Shown: positions 8,321 to 16,478 of the stretch, in pieces
How positions within the stretch are numbered: the first letter of the stretch is position 1
How the letters are laid out: every line of letters starts with the position of its first letter
Assembly: GCA_047633195.1 (NCBI GenBank)
Contig: JBLIEU010000005.1
Location: forward strand, 51,646-115,645
Reading direction: 5' to 3'
Source: JAKVAV01 sp047633195
Lineage (GTDB): Bacteria > Bacteroidota > Bacteroidia > Flavobacteriales_D > Cryomorphaceae
DNA: 64,000 bases
Program-made: the position numbers and the translations under genes
The notes under the pieces: model-generated
What the model saw: only the letters and a program-made list of their open reading frames with translations
Databases searched by the model: none
What the model was told of the DNA's origin: nothing

Positions 8321-10249
8321 TTACTTAGTAATAACCATTTTACGAACTATTCTATTGTTTCCAACCTTAAGACCGTATTGGTATACTCCTGCGGCAAGTT
8401 TGAGATCGTCAAGAACAATCTCTTCTTGAACTCCTGCAGGGCGATCTCCCAAGTCTTTCTGGTAGATTGTTTTACCTGTATTATCACTAATTGCAAAAGT
8501 GACATTCTCAGCAGCAACTTTCAATTCCCAAGAAATTCTTGTCGAACCGTTCGAAACAGGGTTAGGGTAGTTTTGACCCATTGAGAAGTCTAAGCTTCCA
8601 ACGTCATTGGTACTAGTTGGACCATCGAATCCTGCTCTTACGTTTGGTGTATTGGCACCCAACGTGAACCATCCTTGAGGTCCACTTGATACATCAGTAA
8701 AGTCATAAAGCACTCCTGCGCCACCTTCCTGACCATTAGAAACTGGAATGGTAGCGATAGGTGACCCCACCTCAGGTACTTCAAATTCTGCTTGGTACAA
8801 AACTCCAGGGGATAAATCAATGGAAGAATCGTCTGGGAAGAAAACCGTAATGTAGATTGCTTCTCCACCTGTCGAAACATCACCTTCTGAAATCACATAA
8901 GACAAATCATCCTCACCGAAAAATCTGTTCATTACGTTTTCAGCGCTCTCTTCTTCAAGGACAGAACCTTGTCGAAGATTCACAAATACTTCCTCTCCGA
9001 TTACTGTAGGATCGTCTGTTGCGTCAACTAGTGCGAACTGAATGTAATTCACTTCTGTTTCTTCTTCAACCGTAAACTGATTTCCCCAAATAGCTGCTTG
9101 AGAGATATTGTACCAACCGGTATATCCTGCTCCGCCGTCATTTGTCATTTTTTCAGTTCCAACTGAGAATGATTTTGTAGGCGCCGTGTTGTTGCCTGGC
9201 AGGGCATCGTCTTCGTTAATCAAAACTTCGAAGTCTACAGTATAATCACCTAGTGCTCCACCAGCTGTCATAAAGGCTGCCAACATTTCGTCATCGATTG
9301 TGATCACGGTGTCTTCACCTGAAAGCAGCTCGTCAATTGAAGCGCTAAAAGTCTCCGTTCCGTCGGGAGTAGTTACAGTAGCAACAAAGGTAACTCCTGT
9401 TGATGCTTCTGCTCCTTGGTTTGTTATATCACCTACAAATGTGAATGGGCGCACGTGATTTTGACGGTATTCGCTGTACTCAATGTTTTCGATGTAGTCT
9501 AAATCGAGGTAGTCAGTTTGACCGATCAAAATAAACTCATCGTAATATGCTGCGTTAAGAACAACATCGTTAGCGGGTGTTTCTATCAATTGAACATCAT
9601 CTACAGCCCAATGCCATCCCCAATCTGCAACAAAATTAAATCGAAGTCGAACGTTTGGCTGATTACCAATTTCATCACCAACATTTACGGTAACAACCCC
9701 TGGGTTTTCTGTATTGGTATTTGTCTCTAGGTTGAGATTCACTTGAATTGGAATCCAAGAATTACCCATGTCAGTGCTGAAATCAACAAAGTAAGTTGTG
9801 GCAAAATTCCGTGAATTTTGCTCAAAAACAAGGGATACATTCGTAGCACCTACAAGGCTAAAGTCCGTATTGTACTCAATAAAACAGTTTTGTACGGAAC
9901 CCGTTCCTGCAGGATCTCCGTTAACGAAGGCAAAACCATTGTCGCCAGTACTAAACGTCATAGGGTTGAGTGCCGCAACAGAACTTGCATTCACGTCAGT
10001 GATGATCTCCCAATCTACTTCTGGGGTGCTTTCGTTGTAAATATCCCAAAGTGACGGATCGGAAAAATCATCTGACCAGAGAACGATTTCATCTCCTTTT
10101 TGGGTGTTTACGGCATTGGCCTTATTTGGCTTAGCCAACTCAACGAACCCCTTTTTGGTGATAAGTTGATTTTGCTCTCTGCTAGTCTGTGCTAGAACTA
10201 CGCCTGCACTAAGACTTAGAGCCGTTAGTAAGTAGAATTGTTTTTTCAT
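8321..10249 (-). CDS. secreted MAM/jelly-roll protein with T9SS sorting domain (paralogue B)
   Basis: A 642-residue relative of the neighbouring 6064-8106 product. The start is set at ATG 10249, giving the signal peptide MKKQFYLLTALSLSAGVVLA; the frame is open further upstream, but a TATATTTG promoter element at 10269-10276 lies inside that extension. It shares the order of signal peptide, jelly-roll domain (WSDDFSDPSLWDIYNES, DFSTDMGNSWIPIQ, GWHWAVDDVQLIE), Ig-like region and type A sorting domain (MGQNYPNPVSNGSTRISWEL onward). The phrases LRQGSVLEEE and SSGPQGWF recur in both paralogues, pointing to an old tandem duplication. Function unknown; surface-exposed or secreted. Confidence 0.8.
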   Translation of the reverse strand: MKKQFYLLTALSLSAGVVLAQTSREQNQLITKKGFVELAKPNKANAVNTQKGDEIVLWSDDFSDPSLWDIYNESTPEVDWEIITDVNASSVAALNPMTFSTGDNGFAFVNGDPAGTGSVQNCFIEYNTDFSLVGATNVSLVFEQNSRNFATTYFVDFSTDMGNSWIPIQVNLNLETNTNTENPGVVTVNVGDEIGNQPNVRLRFNFVADWGWHWAVDDVQLIETPANDVVLNAAYYDEFILIGQTDYLDLDYIENIEYSEYRQNHVRPFTFVGDITNQGAEASTGVTFVATVTTPDGTETFSASIDELLSGEDTVITIDDEMLAAFMTAGGALGDYTVDFEVLINEDDALPGNNTAPTKSFSVGTEKMTNDGGAGYTGWYNISQAAIWGNQFTVEEETEVNYIQFALVDATDDPTVIGEEVFVNLRQGSVLEEESAENVMNRFFGEDDLSYVISEGDVSTGGEAIYITVFFPDDSSIDLSPGVLYQAEFEVPEVGSPIATIPVSNGQEGGAGVLYDFTDVSSGPQGWFTLGANTPNVRAGFDGPTSTNDVGSLDFSMGQNYPNPVSNGSTRISWELKVAAENVTFAISDNTGKTIYQKDLGDRPAGVQEEIVLDDLKLAAGVYQYGLKVGNNRIVRKMVITK

Positions 10250-10268
10250 AGGATTAATTTTGTGTTCC

Positions 10269-10276
10269 CAAATATA
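10269..10276 (-). promoter_or_regulatory. -7 promoter element of T9SS paralogue B
   Basis: On the minus strand TATATTTG matches TAnnTTTG exactly, 19 bases before the ATG at 10249. It decides the start in favour of 10249 over an in-frame ATG at 10306. Confidence 0.5.
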
Positions 10277-10357
10277 CAAACTTAACATTGCGGTAGCATT
10301 ATTCAATTAATAAACAAGTTGAACTCCCACGCTAAAGGTCCAGTTAGGAACTATTAA

Positions 10358-13249
10358 CTATTGATCAAGAAATTCAACTTCGCTCTCTTCATAATTCGAC
10401 AAAGGCGGGCAAGAGCACATTAGGTTTCTATCCCCCAAAGCATTGTCTACTCTTCCGACAGGTGCCCAAAACTTCGCATTCCTTAAGTAACCCAGCGGGT
10501 AGGCCGCTTTTTCGCGAGAGTAAGCGTGTTCCCATTTATCGGCAGTAACTTCCAATGCCGTATGCGGCGCATTCTTTAGTACGTTATCGTCTTTGGGATA
10601 AATTTCTTTTTCGATCTCTTCAATCTCTTTTCTGATTTGAAGCATCGCATCGCAAAAACGATCTAACTCACCTTTGGATTCGCTCTCGGTGGGCTCAATC
10701 ATCAAGGTTCCAGCTACTGGCCAAGAGACCGTCGGAGCGTGGAATCCAAAATCAATTAAGCGCTTTGCGATATCAGCTACTTCCACATTGGCCATTGCTT
10801 TAAATGGTCGGCAGTCTACCACCATTTCGTGCGCCACAGTATCGTTCTTTCCCTTATAGAGAATGTTGTACGAGCCGCTCAATCTAGCTTTGATATAATT
10901 CGCATTGAGAATGGCATATTTGGAGGCATCGGTTACTCCATCTCTCCCCAGCATCTTTATGTATCCGTAAGAGATCAAAAGAATCAGTGCACTTCCGAAG
11001 GGAGCTGCTGAAACAGCGCTGATGTTGCTGCTTCCTCCCGTTTCGCCTGCCGAGTGTCCTGGTAGAAATGGTACCAAGTGAGAGGCAACGCAGATTGGCC
11101 CCATTCCTGGACCACCACCACCGTGAGGAATGGCGAAAGTTTTGTGAAGATTGAGGTGGCATACGTCAGCACCAATAATTCCAGGATTTGTTAATCCTAC
11201 CTGCGCGTTCATATTGGCACCGTCCATATAAACCTGACCACCATTCTCGTGAATGATTTGATTGATTTCCACGACGGCTTCTTCAAAGACACCGTGGGTA
11301 GATGGGTAGGTAATCATCAATGCTGAAAGGTTCTCTGTATTTGCCTCCGCCTTTTGACGCAAGTCTTCCACATCAATATTTCCTTGATCGTCGCACTTGA
11401 TTACGACTACCTTCATTCCAGCCATCACTGCACTTGCTGGGTTTGTGCCGTGGGCGCTTTCTGGAATCAGGGCTATGTTTCTATGGTCTTCTCCTCGGCT
11501 GTGGTGGTAATTTCTGATTACCATCAAACCAGAGTACTCTCCTTGGGCACCGCTGTTTGGCTGGAGTGACACACCTGAAAAACCTGTTATTTCACAAAGT
11601 TGACGCTTTAGCTCTTCAAACATTTCACGGTAACCCGAAGTCTGGGTAGAAGGTGCAAAAGGATGAATATTTGCCCACTCAGGCCAAGTGATTGGCATCA
11701 GCTCGCTTGCTGCATTGAGCTTCATCGTGCACGAACCTAAAGCGATCATGCTGTGGGTTAGTGAAAGGTCTTTGTTTTCGAGCCTTTTGATGTAACGCAT
11801 CAACTCCGTTTCGCTGTGGTACATGTTGAATACAGGATGTTCTAAAAAAGCACTTTCCCGGCTGAAGAACTCTTGAATGGGAGATTCTGCCGTAGCGGGA
11901 ATATCATTTGGCTCAAGTCCCGATACTTCCAGGAATACCTCGTAGATATCTTGAAAATCGGGGCGAGAAATGGTCTCGTCCAAACTGATTCCTATGTGGT
12001 TCGAGTTGAAAAAGCGAAGGTTTATTTCCTTTTCATTCGCTATTTCTTCAATCCTCACTTTGGTCACGCCTTTAGGTAATTCGATAAATAAGGTATCGAA
12101 GTAGACCTTGTTTAAGACAGTAAACCCGATATTTTCCAGTCCTGCTGCTAGTCGTGTAGTCTTGAGGTGAATGTTTTCTGCGATGGTTTTTAATCCTACA
12201 GGTCCGTGGTATACGGCATACATGGAAGCCATAACTGCCAGCAGCGCTTGTGCGGTGCAAATGTTAGAAGTGGCTTTGTCTCTTCTGATGTGCTGCTCCC
12301 TCGTCTGCAATGCCAGTCTAAAAGCTGGTTGACCATGGCTATCTTCAGAAACACCAATTATTCTACCTGGGATGTGTCTTTTGAACTCTTCTTTCGTTGC
12401 AAAGAATGCCGCATGAGGCCCACCGAATCCCATTGGGACGCCAAAACGCTGTGTGTTTCCCACTACCACGTCAGCTCCCCACTCACCTGGAGGTGTTAAA
12501 AGAGTTAAGCTCATTAAATCTGAAGCTACGGCTACTTTGGCGCCTGCCTCATGTGCTTGATCGACGAATTCGCGGTAGTCATCTACACTTCCAATTCCAT
12601 CAGGGTACTGAAGAAGAACACCAAAGAAGGAATCTGTTATATTGAAATCTTCATGGTTTCCAATGATCAAATCAATGTCGAGCGGTACGGCTCTGGTTTT
12701 GAGTACGTCAATGGTTTGCGGAAAGCATTTTTCAGAAACGAAAAAACGATTTGCTCCTGCCTTAACAGCCTGTCTTTGACGTGTGGAGAAGAACATGCTC
12801 ATTGCTTCAGCAGCAGCGGTGGCTTCATCCAAAAGTGAGGCATTGGCGATTTCCATCGAGGTAAGATCCATCACCATGGTTTGGAAATTGATCAAAGCCT
12901 CTAGCCTCCCTTGTGCTATTTCACTTTGGTAAGGAGTATAGGCGGTATACCAACCGGGGTTTTCCAAAACATTCCTCTGGATTGCAGGCGGGACGATGGT
13001 ATTGTAGTACCCCATCCCGATGTAGCTGCGAAATACATCATTCTTTTTAGCCAACACTTCCAATTCTCTCAAATACCAGTGTTCGCTTCTAGACGACGGT
13101 AGATTTAGTGGTGTCTTCAAACGAATCTCTGAGGGAACCGTTTTGTCAATCAGCTCATCCAATGAATCATAACCGATGGTGGCCATCATCTCTTTAACTT
13201 GAGCATCTCTTGGGCCAATGTGTCTTTTTGGAAAATTTCGTAAAGGCAT
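10358..13249 (-). CDS. gcvP: glycine dehydrogenase (decarboxylating), P-protein
   Basis: A 963-residue single-chain P-protein of the glycine cleavage system. It decarboxylates glycine using pyridoxal phosphate and passes the aminomethyl group to the lipoyl arm of GcvH. The N-terminal FPKRHIGP and YTPYQSEIAQGRLEALIN motifs and the PLP-lysine segment NLHKTFAIPHGGGGPGMGP (Lys703) are all present, followed by the conserved C-terminal MIEPTESES segment. The length matches homodimeric bacterial GcvP. No gcvT or gcvH lies nearby in this window. A TATATTTG promoter element lies about 35 bases upstream of the ATG. Confidence 0.98.
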   Translation of the reverse strand: MPLRNFPKRHIGPRDAQVKEMMATIGYDSLDELIDKTVPSEIRLKTPLNLPSSRSEHWYLRELEVLAKKNDVFRSYIGMGYYNTIVPPAIQRNVLENPGWYTAYTPYQSEIAQGRLEALINFQTMVMDLTSMEIANASLLDEATAAAEAMSMFFSTRQRQAVKAGANRFFVSEKCFPQTIDVLKTRAVPLDIDLIIGNHEDFNITDSFFGVLLQYPDGIGSVDDYREFVDQAHEAGAKVAVASDLMSLTLLTPPGEWGADVVVGNTQRFGVPMGFGGPHAAFFATKEEFKRHIPGRIIGVSEDSHGQPAFRLALQTREQHIRRDKATSNICTAQALLAVMASMYAVYHGPVGLKTIAENIHLKTTRLAAGLENIGFTVLNKVYFDTLFIELPKGVTKVRIEEIANEKEINLRFFNSNHIGISLDETISRPDFQDIYEVFLEVSGLEPNDIPATAESPIQEFFSRESAFLEHPVFNMYHSETELMRYIKRLENKDLSLTHSMIALGSCTMKLNAASELMPITWPEWANIHPFAPSTQTSGYREMFEELKRQLCEITGFSGVSLQPNSGAQGEYSGLMVIRNYHHSRGEDHRNIALIPESAHGTNPASAVMAGMKVVVIKCDDQGNIDVEDLRQKAEANTENLSALMITYPSTHGVFEEAVVEINQIIHENGGQVYMDGANMNAQVGLTNPGIIGADVCHLNLHKTFAIPHGGGGPGMGPICVASHLVPFLPGHSAGETGGSSNISAVSAAPFGSALILLISYGYIKMLGRDGVTDASKYAILNANYIKARLSGSYNILYKGKNDTVAHEMVVDCRPFKAMANVEVADIAKRLIDFGFHAPTVSWPVAGTLMIEPTESESKGELDRFCDAMLQIRKEIEEIEKEIYPKDDNVLKNAPHTALEVTADKWEHAYSREKAAYPLGYLRNAKFWAPVGRVDNALGDRNLMCSCPPLSNYEESEVEFLDQ

Positions 13250-13280
13250 TTTCAGTAGGTTTTAATGTAATTTCAGCGTG

Positions 13281-13288
13281 CAAATATA
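13281..13288 (-). promoter_or_regulatory. -7 promoter element of gcvP
   Basis: Minus-strand TATATTTG matches TAnnTTTG and implies a leader of about 25 bases before ATG 13249. It sits back to back with a plus-strand candidate at 13316-13323. Confidence 0.5.
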
Positions 13289-13315
13289 GTATGAATTGAC
13301 TCAGAACGGTTTTGG

Positions 13316-13323
13316 TACCTTCG
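13316..13323 (+). promoter_or_regulatory. candidate promoter element for the 13355 gene
   Basis: TACCTTCG is a near match to TAnnTTTG, with a TTG at 13296-13298 about 17 bases upstream. A start site near 13330 would suit the ATG at 13355. Confidence 0.35.
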
Positions 13324-13354
13324 TGGTTTAAATCTTCTGGTAATATTTTTATTT

Positions 13355-14101
13355 ATGTTTTTCAGTAGTCTGGAACACAGCTTTTTGAGGCTGATAATTG
13401 TGATGGTCGGATGCATCGGATTCTCATCGATCCATGCCCAAGAAAAAGGCGAATTGCTTCTCATGAATGGCAAGCTAATTCAAGTTGAAAATTTAAACGA
13501 TACTTCTTTCACAAATCTTCAGTATCGCCTAGACAGGAATCAATTCAAAAGGAAGCAAATTGATTTGCGCTCAGCGCGAAAACAGAATGAAAACGATAGA
13601 ATAGGTTTCCAATCGCAGAAGGGATTGGAAGTTCCTATCGTGCTCCGAGAGGGAGCAATGGATAGAGATGCTGTGTTTTCTTTCCAGCCCATGGCAGGCG
13701 AAGAAAGGGTGTACTATTTCTACGATGAGCCTTTGGGCAATGTCGCTTCGGTAGAAGAAATGCGCGCTTTTGTGATAGGAGAGCGTGATGCTCGTTTTGG
13801 CGTTACCGGAAATGCATGGCTCTATGGTGGGATGGCTGTCGGATTAATGACGGGATATGCCGCCAGAGGGAGTATTTTGGCATTGGCCGTTCCTCCTTTG
13901 GTGGCCTTAACGGCGCGAATTCCTGTGGTGAGGATCAAAGAAAGAAATATTCAGGATCTCAGTTATAAGTTTAACGAGGACTATGCCGCAGGTTATGAAA
14001 CCTATGCGCGTAGCAAATACGCTAGAAAAGCTTTATTGGGTGGCGCCATAGGCACCGCAATTGGCCTCCTCACTTATGCCATTGTAGACAACAATCTTTG
14101 A
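13355..14101 (+). CDS. hypothetical exported or membrane protein
   Basis: A 248-residue protein not assigned to a named family. It has an N-terminal signal-like segment (LRLIIVMVGCIGFSSIHAQ, cut near residue 29) and a polar region that opens with KGELLLMNGKLIQVENLND, reminiscent of proteins that describe metabolic or regulatory surface settings but not diagnostic. Two hydrophobic stretches lie at about 152-188 and 227-243 (GGMAVGLMTGYAARGSILAL; LLGGAIGTAIGLLTYAIV), suggesting anchoring or a glycine-rich hairpin. It ends 1 base before the UbiA-like gene, so the two are probably cotranscribed. Function unknown. Confidence 0.65.
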   Translation: MFFSSLEHSFLRLIIVMVGCIGFSSIHAQEKGELLLMNGKLIQVENLNDTSFTNLQYRLDRNQFKRKQIDLRSARKQNENDRIGFQSQKGLEVPIVLREGAMDRDAVFSFQPMAGEERVYYFYDEPLGNVASVEEMRAFVIGERDARFGVTGNAWLYGGMAVGLMTGYAARGSILALAVPPLVALTARIPVVRIKERNIQDLSYKFNEDYAAGYETYARSKYARKALLGGAIGTAIGLLTYAIVDNNL

Positions 14102-14102
14102 T

Positions 14103-14924
14103 TTGAAAAACGCCTTGCTCGGTCCACTAAGGTTTCTAGGGAACACCAATCTCTTCATTTCACTTGGTTCTCTTTCCTCTGTTTTGGGCGCTGCTGCTTT
14201 CATCGGCGCAGAGCTCGACTATTCTCTGGCCTGTTTCGCTTTTTTCGCAGCTCTCTTCACGTATAATTTTCAAAGACGAATAGGAGACTTAAAGCAAGAT
14301 CAATCTTATTCGAAAACGGGCTCGATGATGATGATCTTCGGAGTCATTGGAATGGGTTATTTTGTTTTTAAGTTGGCCAATTATCAATTGGTCCTTATGG
14401 GTTTTGCTGGTTTTATTTCACTGGCTTATGCCTACCCATTTATCCCATCTGCTCGCGGAAAGATTAGTCTGAGGCTGGTGCCTGGAATGAAATTGTGGAC
14501 CATCGTTCTTGTTTGGACCCTGTCGTGCGTTATTCTTCCTATCCTTGGTTCAGAAATAGATACGAGAGTGTTGGTGCTCTTTATCCTCCAGCAAGCGCTA
14601 TTTGTGACCGCCCTGACCATCCCTTTTGATATACGAGATCTGCCAGTCGATTGGCCCGAACAGAGAACGATACCGCAAGTATTTGGCGTAAGCAAGGCGC
14701 GCAACCTTGCTCTTGTCTTTCTCTTATTTTCCGCTGTTGCAAGCCTCTCTTTATTTCTTTTGAAAGAAATTGAGCTTAACCTCATCCTGATCCATATGGG
14801 TGTTCTTCTCCTTTCTGGGGGTCTTATTTCCAAAGTAAAGACCAAGCGCGGCGAACTTTATTTTTCGATTGGGATAGATGGCATGCTGATCCTTCAAGGA
14901 GTTGCATTTTTCTTAGCCAAATAA
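14103..14924 (+). CDS. UbiA-like polytopic membrane protein
   Basis: A 273-residue integral membrane protein with about eight hydrophobic segments, starting at TTG 14103, one base after the previous stop. Its layout resembles UbiA-superfamily prenyltransferases, which attach isoprenoid chains to aromatic acceptors using two Asp-rich magnesium sites. The second site may be FDIRDLPVDWPEQRTIPQVF (about 177-196), which fits DxRDxxxD followed by KTIP-like residues. The first site is degenerate (NFQRRIGDLKQD in place of NDxxDxxxD). It could be a divergent prenyltransferase or an inactive relative. The call rests on this pattern alone. Confidence 0.6.
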   Translation: MKNALLGPLRFLGNTNLFISLGSLSSVLGAAAFIGAELDYSLACFAFFAALFTYNFQRRIGDLKQDQSYSKTGSMMMIFGVIGMGYFVFKLANYQLVLMGFAGFISLAYAYPFIPSARGKISLRLVPGMKLWTIVLVWTLSCVILPILGSEIDTRVLVLFILQQALFVTALTIPFDIRDLPVDWPEQRTIPQVFGVSKARNLALVFLLFSAVASLSLFLLKEIELNLILIHMGVLLLSGGLISKVKTKRGELYFSIGIDGMLILQGVAFFLAK

Positions 14925-15103
14925 AATTTGCCCATTTAGCCAAGTATTTGAGCTAACGAGTTCGTTAGCAAGTTGCCAAACCAAGGCGAAGGCATGGGCG
15001 CACGTATTTTCAATAAATCAGGGAGTCCGCCTCGGGCGGATGACTGTTTTTAAAACAAGTGGAACGCAGATCGGCGATCAAGCCGCAGGCATGACAATGG
15101 GCG
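14925..15103. other. convergent intergenic region with two hairpins
   Basis: Between two convergent stops lie GCTAACGA/TCGTTAGC (14952-14969) and TCCGCC-TCG-GGCGGA (15026-15040, followed by a short T run). The second could act as a weak terminator for the UbiA-like gene. Base composition seems more GC-rich than in other gaps. No gene is evident. Confidence 0.4.
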
Positions 15104-16405
15104 TTATGGACGGGCACTAAATATGGCGTCTAAGGCTTCCTTCATTGCCGCGGCTCCTTTCTCAAGATCTTCTTGGCTATGCGCTCTGGAAACAAACCCT
15201 ACCTCAAAACCAGATGGCCCTATGTACACACCACGCTCAAGTAACTCTCCATGAAAGGCTTTGAAGTAGCTCATTTCTGATTTTTCTACTTCTTCACTTG
15301 AGGCTATTTCTTCCTCATTGGTAAAGGCCACCCAGAAAATCGAACCGATATGGAAAATCTTGAAAGGGTAGTTTTTTGAAGCAGAAAATTGATTGACATC
15401 CTGAGCAAAGGAGGTCGTTTTTTCTTCTAGTTTCTTGTAAAAATCGGGTTCTAGACAAGCTTGAATTTGTGCTTTTCCTGCCGCCATCGCTACAGGGTTT
15501 CCGCTCAAAGTTCCAGCTTGGTAAACAGGACCATCTGGAGCAACGCAGCTCATTATCTTGTCCGAGGCACCGTAAGCTCCTACGGGCAGACCACCACCTA
15601 TTATTTTTCCGAAAGCAATCAAGTCTGGCTGTATATCGTAAAGCCCAGCCGCACCTTCAAATCCCACTCGGAACCCCGATATCACTTCGTCGAAAAACAA
15701 GGGAATATCCTCTCGATCGCAAACATCGCGCAAGAATTGCAAGAAGTCCTTGCCTTGAATCAACAGTCCGTTATTCGCAGGGATTGGCTCTATAGCGATG
15801 CAAGCTATGTCGCCCCTAAATTTTATTACTGCCTCCTCAATCGCTTCTTTATTGTGAAGAGGTAAAACGATGGTTTCTCTGGTGTAAGCCTCAGGAATTC
15901 CCGCAGAAGTAGACGTTCCGAGAGTAGCCAATCCACTTCCTGCTTTTACTAAAAGGGCATCGACATGACCGTGGTAGCAACCTTCGAATTTTATGATCTT
16001 GTTGCGCCCCGTATATCCGCGTGCCAGTCTGATCGCAGACATAGCGGCCTCTGTTCCCGAATTAACAAAACGGATTTTTTCGATGTAGCGGTGGTTGCTG
16101 ATGATCAATTCGGCCAATTCGTTTTCGAGGCGTGTCGGTGCTCCAAAAGAAGTCCCAAGTTTTACCGTTTCCGAAACAGCGTTTATGACTACATCGGGAG
16201 CATGTCCGAGAATCAAGGGGCCGTAGGAGCAACAAAAGTCTAAGAACACATTTCCATCGGCGTCAGTAATTTTACTTCCCTTAGCGCTTTCGATAAAGAG
16301 TGGATTTCCTCCAACGGCTTTAAAGGCTCTCACAGGGCTATTTACTCCTCCTGGAAATAGTGTTTTTGCTTTCTTAAATAATTTAGCGGATTCTTTCCTT
16401 TGCAT
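15104..16405 (-). CDS. hemL: glutamate-1-semialdehyde 2,1-aminomutase
   Basis: A 433-residue PLP enzyme that converts glutamate-1-semialdehyde to 5-aminolevulinate in the C5 route to haem. The motifs LFPGGVNSPVRAF (15-28), NSGTEAAMSAIRLARGYTGR (115-134), FDEVISGFR (238-246) and the catalytic segment FGKIIGGGLPVGAYG with Lys267 are all present. Length and order match the family. It is transcribed divergently from kynU; a palindrome in the 73-base gap contains -7 elements for both. hemH lies elsewhere in the window (40922-41941). Confidence 0.97.
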   Translation of the reverse strand: MQRKESAKLFKKAKTLFPGGVNSPVRAFKAVGGNPLFIESAKGSKITDADGNVFLDFCCSYGPLILGHAPDVVINAVSETVKLGTSFGAPTRLENELAELIISNHRYIEKIRFVNSGTEAAMSAIRLARGYTGRNKIIKFEGCYHGHVDALLVKAGSGLATLGTSTSAGIPEAYTRETIVLPLHNKEAIEEAVIKFRGDIACIAIEPIPANNGLLIQGKDFLQFLRDVCDREDIPLFFDEVISGFRVGFEGAAGLYDIQPDLIAFGKIIGGGLPVGAYGASDKIMSCVAPDGPVYQAGTLSGNPVAMAAGKAQIQACLEPDFYKKLEEKTTSFAQDVNQFSASKNYPFKIFHIGSIFWVAFTNEEEIASSEEVEKSEMSYFKAFHGELLERGVYIGPSGFEVGFVSRAHSQEDLEKGAAAMKEALDAIFSARP

Positions 16406-16423
16406 ATCAGTTACTCTCTTTTC

Positions 16424-16453
16424 TTGGTCGGTTTGTCGAATGACCTAAATTTG
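16424..16453 (+). promoter_or_regulatory. kynU-kmo promoter (TTG, 19 bases, TAAATTTG)
   Basis: TTG at 16424-16426 is followed after 19 bases by TAAATTTG at 16446-16453, the canonical Bacteroidota spacing. A start site near 16460 would give a leader of about 19 bases before the kynU ATG at 16479. Confidence 0.55.
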
Positions 16454-16464
16454 CAGCAAATTTA
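16446..16464. repeat. 19-base palindrome containing both -7 boxes
   Basis: TAAATTTGC-A-GCAAATTTA is a perfect inverted repeat around a single central A. Each arm is an exact TAnnTTTG element, one per strand, so kynU and hemL promoters face each other. It could simply be the two promoters overlapping, or also an operator. Confidence 0.7.
16457..16464 (-). promoter_or_regulatory. -7 promoter element of hemL
   Basis: Minus-strand TAAATTTG, implying a start near 16450 and a leader of about 45 bases to the hemL ATG at 16405. No good -33 box is seen. Confidence 0.45.
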
Positions 16465-16478
16465 ATGCTTCACGCGAC

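Noticed and set aside
10250..10306. Upstream extension of T9SS paralogue B to ATG 10306
   Set aside because: It would contain the promoter element at 10269-10276 and precede the signal peptide with unrelated residues.
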